Shown: positions 53,978 to 63,047, counted from the first letter of the stretch. The stretch is 64,000 nt of DNA from Acetonema longum DSM 6540 (GCF_000219125.1 NZ_AFGF01000017.1:62001-126000); one strand, 5' to 3'. The notes: generated by a model not told the origin, from the letters alone. Translations and numbers: made by a program.

Positions 53978-55018
53978 CTACACTGCCAGTTTATTGGATG
54001 AGTGATGCCGCGAATTCAACTGAGAGCCTATGAATACCGCCAGATCAAGTACCCGGCAGGAGTAGCCCCATTCATTGTCATACCAGGCCAGTATCTTGGC
54101 AGTGCGTTCTCCGATGGTCATAGTCGACAGAGAGTCCACGATGGCCGAATGGCTGTTATCAACAAAGTCGACGGACACCAGCGGCTCCTCGCAATACTCC
54201 AGAATACCGCACAGTTTGCCCTGCGCAGCTTCATACAGGGCTTGATTGATGGCGGCTGCGGTGATATCCTGTTCCAGTTCCAGGACTACATCGGTTAAGG
54301 ATACGTTGGGCACAGGCACGCGGATGGCAATGCCATTAAGTTTACCCTTAAGTTCCGGTATGACCAGGCCGATGGCTTTGGCCGCGCCGGTAGAGGTGGG
54401 CACGATAGATTGCGTGCAGCCGCGGCTGCGACGCGGGTCTTTGTGAGAATTGTCCAGACTGCGCTGGTCGGTTGTAAAGGCATGAACAGTTGACATCAGT
54501 CCATTGACAATGCCGAACCGTTCGTGAATAGTCTTGACAATGGGAGCCAGGCAATTAGTGGTGCAAGAAGCGTTTGATACCACATGATCGATTTCCGGCC
54601 GGTAGGTTGCTTCGTTGACACCCATAACGATCGTTTTGCCGTCATCCTTGCTGGGGGCGGTAAGGATGACTTTTTGCGCACCACTGGCGATGTGGGCGCT
54701 GGCATCTTTGGTCGAATTGAACTTGCCCGTGGCTTCGATGACGATGTCGACACCCAGTTTGCCCCAGCTTAAATTAGCTGGATTACGCTCGGAAACCACT
54801 GCGATTTTCCGGTCGTCTACCGTAAGCAAATTGCCTTCACCGTGTACCTGACCGGGAAATTTTCCGTGCACCGAATCATATTTGAGCAAGTGGGCCAAGG
54901 CAGCAGCATCGGTTGTGCTGTTGACCGCAACAATCTCAATATCCGGCCTTTCCCAGGCAGCGCGCAGACACATGCGGCCAATACGGCCTAAACCATTAAC
55001 AGCGACTCTGATACTCAT
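53978..55018 (-). CDS. gap: Glyceraldehyde-3-phosphate dehydrogenase, type I
   Basis: This glycolytic/gluconeogenic enzyme starts at ATG 55018 (GGAGGAG seven bases upstream), giving 346 residues; an in-frame ATG at 55075 has no site. Features are the Rossmann GLGRIGR at 9-15, the catalytic Cys in SNASCTTNCLAP, the phosphate-binding TSTGAAKAIG, and WYDNEWGYS. At residues 33-37 the sequence is NSTTD where NAD-dependent enzymes have ND-L-TD. Loss of that Asp is typical of NADP-using forms, so it may favour NADP(H). The C-terminus extends 10-12 residues past the usual end. It is monocistronic. Confidence 0.94.
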   Translation of the reverse strand: MSIRVAVNGLGRIGRMCLRAAWERPDIEIVAVNSTTDAAALAHLLKYDSVHGKFPGQVHGEGNLLTVDDRKIAVVSERNPANLSWGKLGVDIVIEATGKFNSTKDASAHIASGAQKVILTAPSKDDGKTIVMGVNEATYRPEIDHVVSNASCTTNCLAPIVKTIHERFGIVNGLMSTVHAFTTDQRSLDNSHKDPRRSRGCTQSIVPTSTGAAKAIGLVIPELKGKLNGIAIRVPVPNVSLTDVVLELEQDITAAAINQALYEAAQGKLCGILEYCEEPLVSVDFVDNSHSAIVDSLSTMTIGERTAKILAWYDNEWGYSCRVLDLAVFIGSQLNSRHHSSNKLAV

Positions 55019-55245
55019 GTTTTCTCCTCCGATCCATGCAACACTTTTCAGACTTTTCGCGAAAAAGTATAGCATAATTAACTATAATTACAGGAATATA
55101 GTAGCACATATATTGAAACAAGTAAATACTTGATGCATGGATTCAGTGATCCTCTGCTAATGGAATTTACCCGTTTGGCCTTTCCCTGGCAGCCGGAAAG
55201 TTTTATAATGAAGTTGCCAGATTTTGTACGGAAGGGGAATTACGC

Positions 55246-55437
55246 ATGCTGAAAAAACTGCTGAAAACCGTGAGTAGCCGTCTGCTGCCGAGTATTGATA
55301 ACAGACAGGACGGAACCGGTCACTGCCATGAGGCAGCGTTTGACCCGGATAGTTTTCCCGAGGCTGTTAAGCAGCAATTAAGAAAAAACCAGGACCGGGA
55401 AAAGCCGGGGGCGGGTGGGAGCAATAATACCGGATAA
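55246..55437 (+). CDS. Small hydrophilic unknown protein
   Basis: This 63-residue protein has a basic amphipathic N-terminus (MLKKLLKTVSSRLLPS) and an acidic middle with a HCHEAAFDPD segment. GGGGAA lies nine bases before the ATG, and a strong terminator begins one base after the stop, which supports it as a real gene. No family is recognised. Confidence 0.6.
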   Translation: MLKKLLKTVSSRLLPSIDNRQDGTGHCHEAAFDPDSFPEAVKQQLRKNQDREKPGAGGSNNTG

Positions 55438-55480
55438 AACAGGGAAGGGACCAGGTTGGCCTGATCCCTTCCCTGTTTAT
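55438..55480 (+). terminator. Terminator after the 63-residue gene
   Basis: AACAGGGAAGGGA and TCCCTTCCCTGTT form a long stem with CAGG/CCTG inside, followed by TATTTAT. Confidence 0.88.
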
Positions 55481-55675
55481 TTATATTCGTATAGGCACGA
55501 ACAAAAAGCGCTGCGGCCCGGAAGCAGCGCTTGGAATGGTCAAAAACTCATCGCCGCCATAGCGGATGACCTTGTCGTCAGAGCGAATGCAGGATTGAAT
55601 CCGCGGGCAGGGAATAGGCCGGCCAGCGGCGAATAGATGCAACAAGCTTCGACAGAGAAAAATACGGAGAATGAT

Positions 55676-57127
55676 ATGAAAAACAACAAGCTGCGTCACT
55701 TTAGTTTTTTACCTTTCGCGGGTTTAGCTGTAATCCTCTTTTTTTTGCTGCTTTGCGGCCAGGCAGGGAAGGCGGCGCCGGATGACGGCAACCCGGGCGG
55801 GATTTCAGCTGTATCAGCCGGTACGGTGATTCAAAACACCGCTGCTGATTTTGCTGCCGGCACTTTTGCCGGCACGGCTGCGGGCGCAAAAGAACCAGTT
55901 ATAGAACTGGCCGGCCCCAGGGGGAAATTCGCTGCCGGGGTCTACACCTCGTCGGTCATCCGACTCGCCCCGTTTGATGAAATGGTGGTTTCCTGGAACG
56001 CGGTTACGCCGCCGGGGACTTGGATCAAGGTCGAAGCTCAGGTTGCGGCGGGGGAGCAATGGTCGGAATGGTTTTCCTGGGGGGAATGGAGCACCACCAC
56101 TGATACCGGTTCGTTCCTGGGCAACCCGAAAAATTCTTTCGCCGATATGGATATTGATACCCTGACCCTCAAGAGTGGCAAAGCTACAGCGGTTCGCTAC
56201 CGGTTGACCCTACATAGCGATAATCCCCAATTGACTCCGGCGGTACGCCTGGTGGCCGTCACCGCTCGCGACAGCCAGCAAAGAGAGAACTCCCCGTCAT
56301 CTTTCAGGCTGGACAAAAACTTAGCCGTACCGATGTATTCCCAGGGACTGAGAGACCCCCGCATTTCCAGCCGGATCTGCAGTCCAACCAGTCTGAACAT
56401 GGTTTTAGAATATTACGGTTTTTACCAGACCCCGGAAGAAACAGCCTGGGGAGTTATGGATTATAAGGGGGACCTGTTTGGCAATTGGTCTTTTAATACC
56501 GCCTATGCCGGCAGTCTGGGTTTGACCTCCTATGTTGCCTTCTATAATTCCCTGGAGGATGTAAAACAGGAAATTGCCCGAGGCTATCCGGTGATTGCCA
56601 GTGTGCGCTATCGCAACAGCGTTACGGTCGCTAAGACATATCCTATCCTGACGAATGCTCCCATTTCCTATACAGCCGGTCATATTGTCGTCATTCGCGG
56701 GTTTTTCTACAAAGACGGCAAAGAGTATGTCCTGGTGAATGACCCGGCAGCGGGGAACCGGCCAGGCGTGCTGCGAGAGTACCTGGCGGAAGAGTTTGAA
56801 GAGGCCTGGACCAAAGTAGCCTATGTGGTTCATCCCGGTCCGGCGCAACCGGCTGCGCCGCGGCGGATTCCGGCGGTATTGCAGGCAGCCGGCACTGTGA
56901 GGCAAAAAGACGGAATTTTATTCCGGGGATACCGGTTAACAGCCGGTTCATCTCTGATTGACCTTAGCCCCGGCAACATCCGCAGCATGGTGCTGCAGCT
57001 GCCGGACGGGCAGGAAAGCTTTATCGCCCCCTCGGCCGACGGCATGCTGTGGCTGAATTCCCGTTATGAGGCCGGGAAGTATAAGCTGATTATTATCGCT
57101 AACAACCATAAAATTTACGAAACATAA
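55676..57127 (+). CDS. Exported C39-like cysteine peptidase domain protein
   Basis: This 483-residue protein starts at ATG 55676 (GGAG six bases upstream; ATG 55637 is in frame). An N-terminal signal or anchor is at about residues 14-30. An Ala/Gly-rich region and a beta-rich domain with repeated W residues (SEWFSWGEWSTTTD) at about 75-200 precede the C39_2 domain. That domain has the catalytic Cys in SRICSPTSLNMVLEYYG (about residue 235), His in YTAGHIVVIRGF and a third residue in VNDPAAG. A beta-rich C-terminal domain follows. Family members cleave peptides or are cell-wall associated; the substrate is unknown. Confidence 0.85.
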   Translation: MKNNKLRHFSFLPFAGLAVILFFLLLCGQAGKAAPDDGNPGGISAVSAGTVIQNTAADFAAGTFAGTAAGAKEPVIELAGPRGKFAAGVYTSSVIRLAPFDEMVVSWNAVTPPGTWIKVEAQVAAGEQWSEWFSWGEWSTTTDTGSFLGNPKNSFADMDIDTLTLKSGKATAVRYRLTLHSDNPQLTPAVRLVAVTARDSQQRENSPSSFRLDKNLAVPMYSQGLRDPRISSRICSPTSLNMVLEYYGFYQTPEETAWGVMDYKGDLFGNWSFNTAYAGSLGLTSYVAFYNSLEDVKQEIARGYPVIASVRYRNSVTVAKTYPILTNAPISYTAGHIVVIRGFFYKDGKEYVLVNDPAAGNRPGVLREYLAEEFEEAWTKVAYVVHPGPAQPAAPRRIPAVLQAAGTVRQKDGILFRGYRLTAGSSLIDLSPGNIRSMVLQLPDGQESFIAPSADGMLWLNSRYEAGKYKLIIIANNHKIYET

Positions 57128-57141
57128 AATTTACTTGATAT

Positions 57142-57184
57142 AAAGTGAAACTGGTTATATACTATAACCAGTTTCACTTTTTAC
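57142..57184 (+). terminator. Terminator after the C39-like gene
   Basis: AAAGTGAAACTGGTTATA (57142-57159) pairs with its perfect complement (57163-57180), followed by TT. Confidence 0.88.
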
Positions 57185-57323
57185 GGCTTTTACAGTGAAA
57201 AAATTACGGGAAATCAGGTGATTCTACAGGTAACATTATCGTAATTTCATAACCTGCAGACCGGCTTGCGCCAGATACAAGAGAATCGGGCGCGGGTCCT
57301 TCAACGTAGTAAATAGCAATGAG
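57185..57323 (+). promoter_or_regulatory. Upstream leader of the pot operon, unassigned
   Basis: About 140 bases precede the attenuator. GCGCC/GGCGC with outer ACC/GGT can form a stem around 57265-57298. No clear sigma-A promoter and no riboswitch class is recognised. Confidence 0.35.
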
Positions 57324-57366
57324 GTTTTCTTGGCCGGATTTATGCCGGCATGAGAAAACTTTTTTA
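57324..57366 (+). terminator. Leader terminator (attenuator) before potA
   Basis: GTTTTCTTGGCCGG and CCGGCATGAGAAAAC form a stem around ATTTATG, followed by six T residues. It lies 80 bases before the potA start with no gene upstream in the same transcript, which implies controlled read-through. Confidence 0.75.
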
Positions 57367-57446
57367 TCTTTTCATATGCTTATCTTTAAGTGAGCTTTAA
57401 GTTATTTCAAATTAGAGGACTTGCAAATAAAAGGAGCGCTGATAGG

Positions 57447-58577
57447 ATGCAGGACATGGCGGTACAGCTCGTCGATCTGGTTAAGGTTTTTGAAGATTCA
57501 ACGGCAGTCAATCATATTCATCTGGATGTAAGAAGAGGGGAGTTTCTCACACTTTTAGGGCCCAGCGGCTGCGGAAAAACCACTACGCTGCGGATGATCG
57601 CCGGCTTTGAACAGCCCACCAGCGGCTCTATTCTGCTGGACGGTCAGCATGTGGAGGCTAAACCACCCTACGAGCGTAATGTGAATACCGTCTTTCAAAG
57701 TTATGCCCTGTTTCCCCATATGAGCGTTTTTGATAATATCGCCTTTGGGCTGACCATGAAGAAGGCTCCGTCAGCTGAAATCAGCCAAAGAGTTAATGAA
57801 GCGCTGTCCCTGGTCCAACTGGACGGGTTCGCCCAGCGCCGGCCGGACCAATTGAGCGGCGGACAGCGGCAAAGGGTAGCCATTGCCCGGGCGATTGTCA
57901 ATCATCCTGAGGTGCTGCTGCTGGATGAGCCGATGGGAGCTCTGGATCTGCAATTGCGCAAGCAAATGCAGATCGAGCTGAAACGGCTGCAGAAAAAACT
58001 GGGCATTACCTTTATCTATGTGACTCACGACCAGGAAGAAGCCCTGACGATGTCCGACCGGATCGCTGTCATGAATGAAGGGGTTATTGAACAGACCGGC
58101 AACCCGGATGAAATTTATGAACGGCCCCAAAGCAAATTTGTCGCCGGCTTTATTGGCGAAACCAATTTATTTAGCGGTAAAGTGACCGGTCTCGACGGGA
58201 ACTACGCCGTCTTAGAAATGGAGAATGGCCGGGCACCGGTCCCCAACCGGGGGCTGAGCTTAGGTGAGGCAGCCTATATCGCCGTGCGGCCGGAACGGAT
58301 TGAACTCAGTGATTCCCCTGATGGCAAGCCTTTTGCCCTGAAGGGCTGGTACAAAGAGCAGATTTATGTAGGCTCGACGATGAAGACGATCATTCATCTG
58401 AATCAGAAGCTGGAGGTTGTGGTCAGTGAACCGGTGGGCAGGGCCCAGACCGGAAAGCTGGCGAAGGGAACGGAAGTGTTTTTGAGCTGGAATCCGGATC
58501 ATGCGGTGCTGGTCAAAGACCCGGCAGGAAGTTCCGTTTCGGCTGGGCCGGCAGAGGCTGCCAAACTGGTAGGTTAA
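57447..58577 (+). CDS. potA: Spermidine/putrescine ABC transporter ATPase
   Basis: The ATPase of the polyamine importer; from ATG 57447 it has 376 residues. Walker A is GPSGCGKTT, the Q-loop is in VFQSYALFPHMSV, the signature is LSGGQRQRVAIARA, and Walker B is VLLLDEPMGALD. A C-terminal TOBE domain (FIGETNLFSGKV, YIAVRPERIEL) follows. AAGGAG lies 10 bases upstream; ATG 57456 is also possible. It heads a potABCD operon. Confidence 0.95.
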   Translation: MQDMAVQLVDLVKVFEDSTAVNHIHLDVRRGEFLTLLGPSGCGKTTTLRMIAGFEQPTSGSILLDGQHVEAKPPYERNVNTVFQSYALFPHMSVFDNIAFGLTMKKAPSAEISQRVNEALSLVQLDGFAQRRPDQLSGGQRQRVAIARAIVNHPEVLLLDEPMGALDLQLRKQMQIELKRLQKKLGITFIYVTHDQEEALTMSDRIAVMNEGVIEQTGNPDEIYERPQSKFVAGFIGETNLFSGKVTGLDGNYAVLEMENGRAPVPNRGLSLGEAAYIAVRPERIELSDSPDGKPFALKGWYKEQIYVGSTMKTIIHLNQKLEVVVSEPVGRAQTGKLAKGTEVFLSWNPDHAVLVKDPAGSSVSAGPAEAAKLVG

Positions 58578-58580
58578 ATC

Positions 58581-59513
58581 ATGTTGATAATGGATGGTGG
58601 TCCTGTGAACAATTCACATTCCGGTCCGGCAGTTCCCTCTGAAACTGCCGGGGAAACAGCAGTTGACCGGAGACGGCATATCCTGACCATGGTGGGGCCG
58701 GGCACCTTTTGGATGGTGTGTTTCGTGGCTTTACCTTTATTGCTGGTGGTGCTGGTGAGCTTTATGCAGCGGGGACTGTACGGTGGCATCGAATACCAGT
58801 TCACCCTGGATAACTATAGCCGTATTTTTAATCCCATGTATATAAAAATACTGTGGAACTCTTTGGTCCTTTCGTTTATAACCACGCTGCTGTGCCTGAT
58901 TCTGGGCTATCCCTTTGCCTATTTTGTGGCCAAGGCTCCCAAACGCTGGCGCAACATCCTGCTGCTGCTGGTGATTTTGCCTTTCTGGACCAACTCCCTG
59001 GTACGGACTTATGCCTGGATCATGCTGCTGCGAACCGAAGGCTTTATCAATACCATTTTATTGAAAATCGGTCTTGTATCTCAGCCTCTGGCCATGATGT
59101 ACAACGAAACAGCCATTCTGATCGGCCTGGTGTATGTGCTGTTTCCCTTCATGGTGCTGCCTCTGATTACTTCTATCGAGAAGCTGGACCCGGCATTATT
59201 AGAGGCAGCCGGCGATTTGGGGGCTAATCCTGTGCGGGCCTTTTTCGGGGTTACGCTTCCCCTGACCAAAGCCGGCATTATGGCCGGCTCCATTCTGGTC
59301 TTTATTCCGGCCCTGGGGTATTTCTTCATTCCGGAACTGATGGGCGGCAGTAAAGCCATGCTGATCAGCAATCTGGTGAAAAATCAGTTTCTTACCGCCA
59401 GAGACTGGCCTTTTGGCTCGGCCATTTCGATTATTCTGATGGCGATCACCCTGATTTTGATTTATCTTTACTTCCGCAATGCCGGCAGCAAAGATAAGCT
59501 GGAGGTGTTTTAG
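58581..59513 (+). CDS. potB: Spermidine/putrescine ABC transporter permease
   Basis: This permease of up to 310 residues has six membrane segments and a coupling loop with LLEAAGDLGANPVRAFFGVTLP near residue 210. The WTNSLVRTYAWIMLL segment is typical of PotB. The start is uncertain: ATG 58581, ATG 58590 or GTG 58605, none with a strong ribosome site. The hydrophilic N-terminus of 35 residues suggests that a later start is possible. It lies three bases after potA. Confidence 0.94.
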   Translation: MLIMDGGPVNNSHSGPAVPSETAGETAVDRRRHILTMVGPGTFWMVCFVALPLLLVVLVSFMQRGLYGGIEYQFTLDNYSRIFNPMYIKILWNSLVLSFITTLLCLILGYPFAYFVAKAPKRWRNILLLLVILPFWTNSLVRTYAWIMLLRTEGFINTILLKIGLVSQPLAMMYNETAILIGLVYVLFPFMVLPLITSIEKLDPALLEAAGDLGANPVRAFFGVTLPLTKAGIMAGSILVFIPALGYFFIPELMGGSKAMLISNLVKNQFLTARDWPFGSAISIILMAITLILIYLYFRNAGSKDKLEVF

Positions 59514-59516
59514 CCA

Positions 59517-60293
59517 GTGAAACTGTTGCGCTGGACGACCATTGGCTATGCCTGCCTGATTTATTTTTTCCTGTATATACCGATCTTTGTCCTGATGGCC
59601 TTTTCCTTTAATGACTCCAAGCTGAACGTGGTCTGGATGGGCTTTACCCTGAAATGGTACGCTGCCTTGTTTGAGGACGCAGCTATTATGAATGCCTTTA
59701 AACTCAGCATGACCCTGGCTTTGGTCAGTACCCTGGCTTCTACCATGATCGGCGCTCTGACGGCAGTAGGCATGTATAAATATCATTTTCGCGGCAAGAG
59801 TATTCTCGACGGCTTGTTATATATTCCGATTCTGATCCCGGAAGTTGTCATGGGTGTGTCCCTGCTGGCCTTGTTTTCCCTGCTGCAGATTCCCGTTGGG
59901 TTTATGACTCTCTTGATTTCCCATGTGGCCTTCAGCATACCCTTTGTGGTCATTGTGGTCCGGGCCCGCCTGGACGGCTTTGACCCATCGCTGGAGGAAG
60001 CGGCCATGGATCTGGGGGCCAATCACTGGCAGACCCTTACCAAAATCGTTCTGCCGATTATCATGCCCGGCATTCTTTCCGGCGCGCTGCTGGCTTTTAC
60101 TCTGTCTTTGGATGATGTGATCATCAGCTTCTTTGTTTCCGGTCCCGCCACTATGACCTTGCCCTTAAAAATCTTCTCCATGGTGAAGTTTGGCGTAACA
60201 CCGACAGTGAATGCTTTATCCACGCTGCTGCTGTTATTGACACTGCTCATGGTCCTGGTAGCGGAATATTTAAATCAACGTAAAACAACCTAA
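59517..60293 (+). CDS. potC: Spermidine/putrescine ABC transporter permease
   Basis: This permease has 258 residues and starts at GTG 59517, three bases after potB. The features are PotC-like: YLYIPIFVLMAFSFNDSK near the N-terminus, a coupling loop LEEAAMDLGANHWQTLTKIVLP near 160 and FTLSLDDVIISFFVSGP near 195. It works with PotA, PotB and PotD. Confidence 0.94.
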   Translation: MKLLRWTTIGYACLIYFFLYIPIFVLMAFSFNDSKLNVVWMGFTLKWYAALFEDAAIMNAFKLSMTLALVSTLASTMIGALTAVGMYKYHFRGKSILDGLLYIPILIPEVVMGVSLLALFSLLQIPVGFMTLLISHVAFSIPFVVIVVRARLDGFDPSLEEAAMDLGANHWQTLTKIVLPIIMPGILSGALLAFTLSLDDVIISFFVSGPATMTLPLKIFSMVKFGVTPTVNALSTLLLLLTLLMVLVAEYLNQRKTT

Positions 60294-60312
60294 CGTATAA
60301 GGAGGAAAAACA

Positions 60313-61395
60313 GTGCAACAAAGCAGATTGGCAAAGGTCTTATGCATTATGATTCTGGCAGCTTTTTTGGTAGCCGGTTGCGGCGGACAAAAAGCAGGGG
60401 ATTCTGGGAATAAGGAAAAACTGGCCTCCGAACTGAACCTATTCATCTGGTCGGAATACATCCCTCAGGCTGTACTGGATAAATTCCAGGAGAAATACGG
60501 CATTAAGGTCAATCTGAGTCACTATTCTTCCAACGAAGAAATGCTGGCCAAACTTCAGGCCGGCGGCGCTTCCCAGTATGACCTGGCAGTAGCCACCGAC
60601 TACATGGTGGAGATCATGCTCAAGCAAAAACAGCCGATCATTCAGGCCTTTGATGTCAACAACATTCCTAACCTGAAAAACATAGACCCCCAATATAAAA
60701 ACAAATTCTTTGATCCGGACAACCAATACACCGTGGCCTATATGTGCGGCAGCGTGCTGCTGGCCGTGAATACCGACAAGGTAAAAGAACCGGTGAAAAG
60801 CTATAAGGATCTGCTGAATCCCGGTCTCAAAAATTCTCTGGTGGTCTTAGACGACCAACGGGCGATTATCGGCATTGGCCTGAAAATCCTGGGCTATTCC
60901 CTGAATGAAACCGATCCCCGGAAATTGGCCGAGGCCAAAGCACAAGTTGCAAAACTCATTCCCAATATTAAAGCCTATGACAGCGACAGCCCCAAAACTC
61001 TCTTAATCAACGGCGAAGCCGCCATCGGCTACGTCTGGAATGCCGAGGCCTCCCTGGCTAAGAAAGAAAATCCCGCCATTGAAGTGGTTTTCCCGGAGGA
61101 AGGCATGTATCTCTGGCAGGACAATTTCGTCCTGACTCATGGCGCCCCTCATAAACGGGAAGCCGAGTTGTTCATGAATTTCATTCTGGAGCCGGAAATC
61201 AGCCTGCTGATCTCCAAAGAATTCCCCTACACCAACCCCAATATGGAAGCGGTCAAGTTGCTGGATAAGGCCCTGCTGGAAGACAAAGCCGTGTATCCCC
61301 CCACGGAAGCACTGGCAAAAGGCGAGTTCCTGAAGGATCTGGGGCAAGCCACCAGAGTGTACGACGAGATTTGGTCCGAACTTAAAACTAAGTAG
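60313..61395 (+). CDS. potD: Spermidine/putrescine ABC transporter, substrate-binding lipoprotein
   Basis: This 360-residue lipoprotein starts at GTG 60313, after GGAGG. The lipobox is LVAGC near residue 23. The polyamine-binding fold is clear: LNLFIWSEYIPQAVLDKFQEKYGIKV, YDLAVATDYMVEIM, and the C-terminal EGMYLWQDNFVL. It is the last pot gene. Its TAG stop is followed directly by a dispersed repeat and then by the operon terminator. Confidence 0.95.
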   Translation: MQQSRLAKVLCIMILAAFLVAGCGGQKAGDSGNKEKLASELNLFIWSEYIPQAVLDKFQEKYGIKVNLSHYSSNEEMLAKLQAGGASQYDLAVATDYMVEIMLKQKQPIIQAFDVNNIPNLKNIDPQYKNKFFDPDNQYTVAYMCGSVLLAVNTDKVKEPVKSYKDLLNPGLKNSLVVLDDQRAIIGIGLKILGYSLNETDPRKLAEAKAQVAKLIPNIKAYDSDSPKTLLINGEAAIGYVWNAEASLAKKENPAIEVVFPEEGMYLWQDNFVLTHGAPHKREAELFMNFILEPEISLLISKEFPYTNPNMEAVKLLDKALLEDKAVYPPTEALAKGEFLKDLGQATRVYDEIWSELKTK

Positions 61396-61566
61396 GGGAC
61401 TGTTGAAAAAGGGCCGTCCTCGCTGCGCTGTATCAGGCTTCACGACTTTTCGGGACAGCGGTAATAGCAGGTGATCCCTTAAGCCGAAAAGGCGCCTGAA
61501 TTCTTCACTAGCATGGAAGCGCAAGCGTTTCTCTTACCTGGCATCTGGGCCTTTTTGAACGGTCCC
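61396..61566 (+). repeat. MITE-like dispersed repeat, copy C (about 171 bp)
   Basis: The left end GGGACTGTTGAAAAAGGGCC and the right end GGGCCTTTTTGAACGGTCCC are inverted copies. The interior shares GCGCTGTATCA, GCCTGAATTCTTCACT and GCGTTTCTCTTACCT with copy A. It starts at the base after the potD stop. Confidence 0.87.
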
Positions 61567-61616
61567 AGATGCTAGGCTAAAGATGGGTTTTGCAACGGGA
61601 GATCATCCGAATAATT

Positions 61617-61657
61617 AAAGGCGTCAAGCCAAGAAATTTCTTGGCTTGACGCCTTTT
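61617..61657 (+). terminator. Terminator of the pot operon
   Basis: A perfect 40-base palindrome (61617-61656) with arms AAAGGCGTCAAGCCAAGAAA and its complement, ending in TTT. Confidence 0.88.
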
Positions 61658-61782
61658 GTCCTGCGTGGGGGTATTCTGGTCAACGGGGCATAGAATAGAA
61701 CATGACGACATGCGACGCCCCGGAGCGGAGAGGACGAAGGGGATTTGTCCGGCAACAGCGAAAGAATAGAGAAAATATAAAG

Positions 61783-61815
61783 GATAATGTTCAGATAATG
61801 TTCAAATAATGTTCA
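61783..61815 (+). repeat. Three tandem 11-bp direct repeats
   Basis: GATAATGTTCA twice and AATAATGTTCA once, in perfect 11-bp register at 61783, 61794 and 61805. They end 22 bp before the DUF401 start codon. The helical-turn spacing suggests cooperative protein binding. Confidence 0.75.
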
Positions 61816-61837
61816 ATAAACAGGGGGTTAAGGGTAT

Positions 61838-63046
61838 ATGGTCTCTGTGATTAAGATTCTCGTCGTTTTAATTTTGATTGTCATCCTATTGAACCGCAAG
61901 GTGAAGCTGGGCAATTCGATGCTGGCCGGTTCCGCGCTGTTATTTTTTTGGACCGGGCCTTCGATGGGCAAGGTGAGTGAGGCTGTCTCAACTACTCTTG
62001 TCAGTCCCAGCACCTGGGAGATCATTTTTGCCTTATATTTTGTCATGTGTCTGGAGTATCAGCTCCGGACCAAGGGCATTATCGACGGATTTATGGCTTC
62101 CGCTCGCAGTATTTTTAACAGCGATCGCCTGCTGCTGGTGGTGATGCCGTCATTTCTTGGGTTTCTGCCTTCGTTGGGCGGCGCTATTTTTTCCGCCCCC
62201 TTGGTGGAAAATGCCGGTAAAGATTATGAATTGACAGCGGAAAAAAAGACAGTGATCAACTATTGGTTCCGCCATGTGTGGGAGTTTACCAACCCTTTAT
62301 TCACCGGCATGCTGCTGGCCAGTCAGTTGTCCGGCATTCCCCTGAGCCGGCTGGTGGTCAGCATGTCCTGGGTCACGATTCTGGCCTTCATTATCGGCTG
62401 GATTTTTCTCATTTCGCCCCTTAAACTCAAAAGCCGGAACGAAGCAGCTCAGCCAGAGCAGCAGGCAGAAAATGAAAAGTGGCGGTATATCCTGCTGGCT
62501 GCCGGTCCGGTTTTAGCCAATCTGGCGCTGGTAGTATTGTTTCAGATCAGCGCTGCGATATCCATGACCATCGTGGTAGTGGCTATGACCATCATCTTGC
62601 GGCAGGGAGCCTCTGACATCCGGGCCATGCTGAATCATGCCCTGGATCAGAAGCTGTTGTGGGGAGTATTTAACATTCTCTTTTTCCAGAACATCCTGCG
62701 GCTATCCGGCGCAGTGACGGATATCACGGTGTTGCTGAACAGTTTTGCCATACCGGCGGCGCTGGTTGTGGGCATCATTGCTTTCCTGGGCGGACTTCTT
62801 ACCGGTACATCCCAGGGATTTGTCGCTATCGCCTTTCCTTTTATCGCTCTGCTGTCACCGGGAGACATTTTCTTAGTCACGGTGTGTTTCATTGCCGGTA
62901 CCGCCGGACACATGCTATCGCCGGCGCATCTTTGCCTGGTAGTAACCCTGGATTACTTTAAAGCCAATTTCGCCAAGTCAATTCGACCGGTTTTTATCCT
63001 GGAGATCATGATGTTGGCCGCCTCCTATGGAATCCTTAGTATGTGA
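61838..63046 (+). CDS. DUF401 family integral membrane protein
   Basis: This 402-residue, very hydrophobic protein of the DUF401 family is related to ion/organic acid transporters of the IT superfamily. Conserved segments are MPSFLGFLPSLGGAIFSAPLVENAG near residue 105, YWFRHVWEFTNPLFTGMLLASQL near 145 and GFVAIAFPFIALLSPGD near 325. About ten membrane segments are visible, with a hydrophilic loop near 205-220. Ribosome site GGGGGTTAAGGG. The substrate is unknown. Three 11-bp repeats lie just upstream. It ends one base from the convergent DUF454 gene. Confidence 0.9.
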   Translation: MVSVIKILVVLILIVILLNRKVKLGNSMLAGSALLFFWTGPSMGKVSEAVSTTLVSPSTWEIIFALYFVMCLEYQLRTKGIIDGFMASARSIFNSDRLLLVVMPSFLGFLPSLGGAIFSAPLVENAGKDYELTAEKKTVINYWFRHVWEFTNPLFTGMLLASQLSGIPLSRLVVSMSWVTILAFIIGWIFLISPLKLKSRNEAAQPEQQAENEKWRYILLAAGPVLANLALVVLFQISAAISMTIVVVAMTIILRQGASDIRAMLNHALDQKLLWGVFNILFFQNILRLSGAVTDITVLLNSFAIPAALVVGIIAFLGGLLTGTSQGFVAIAFPFIALLSPGDIFLVTVCFIAGTAGHMLSPAHLCLVVTLDYFKANFAKSIRPVFILEIMMLAASYGILSM

Positions 63047-63047
63047 C

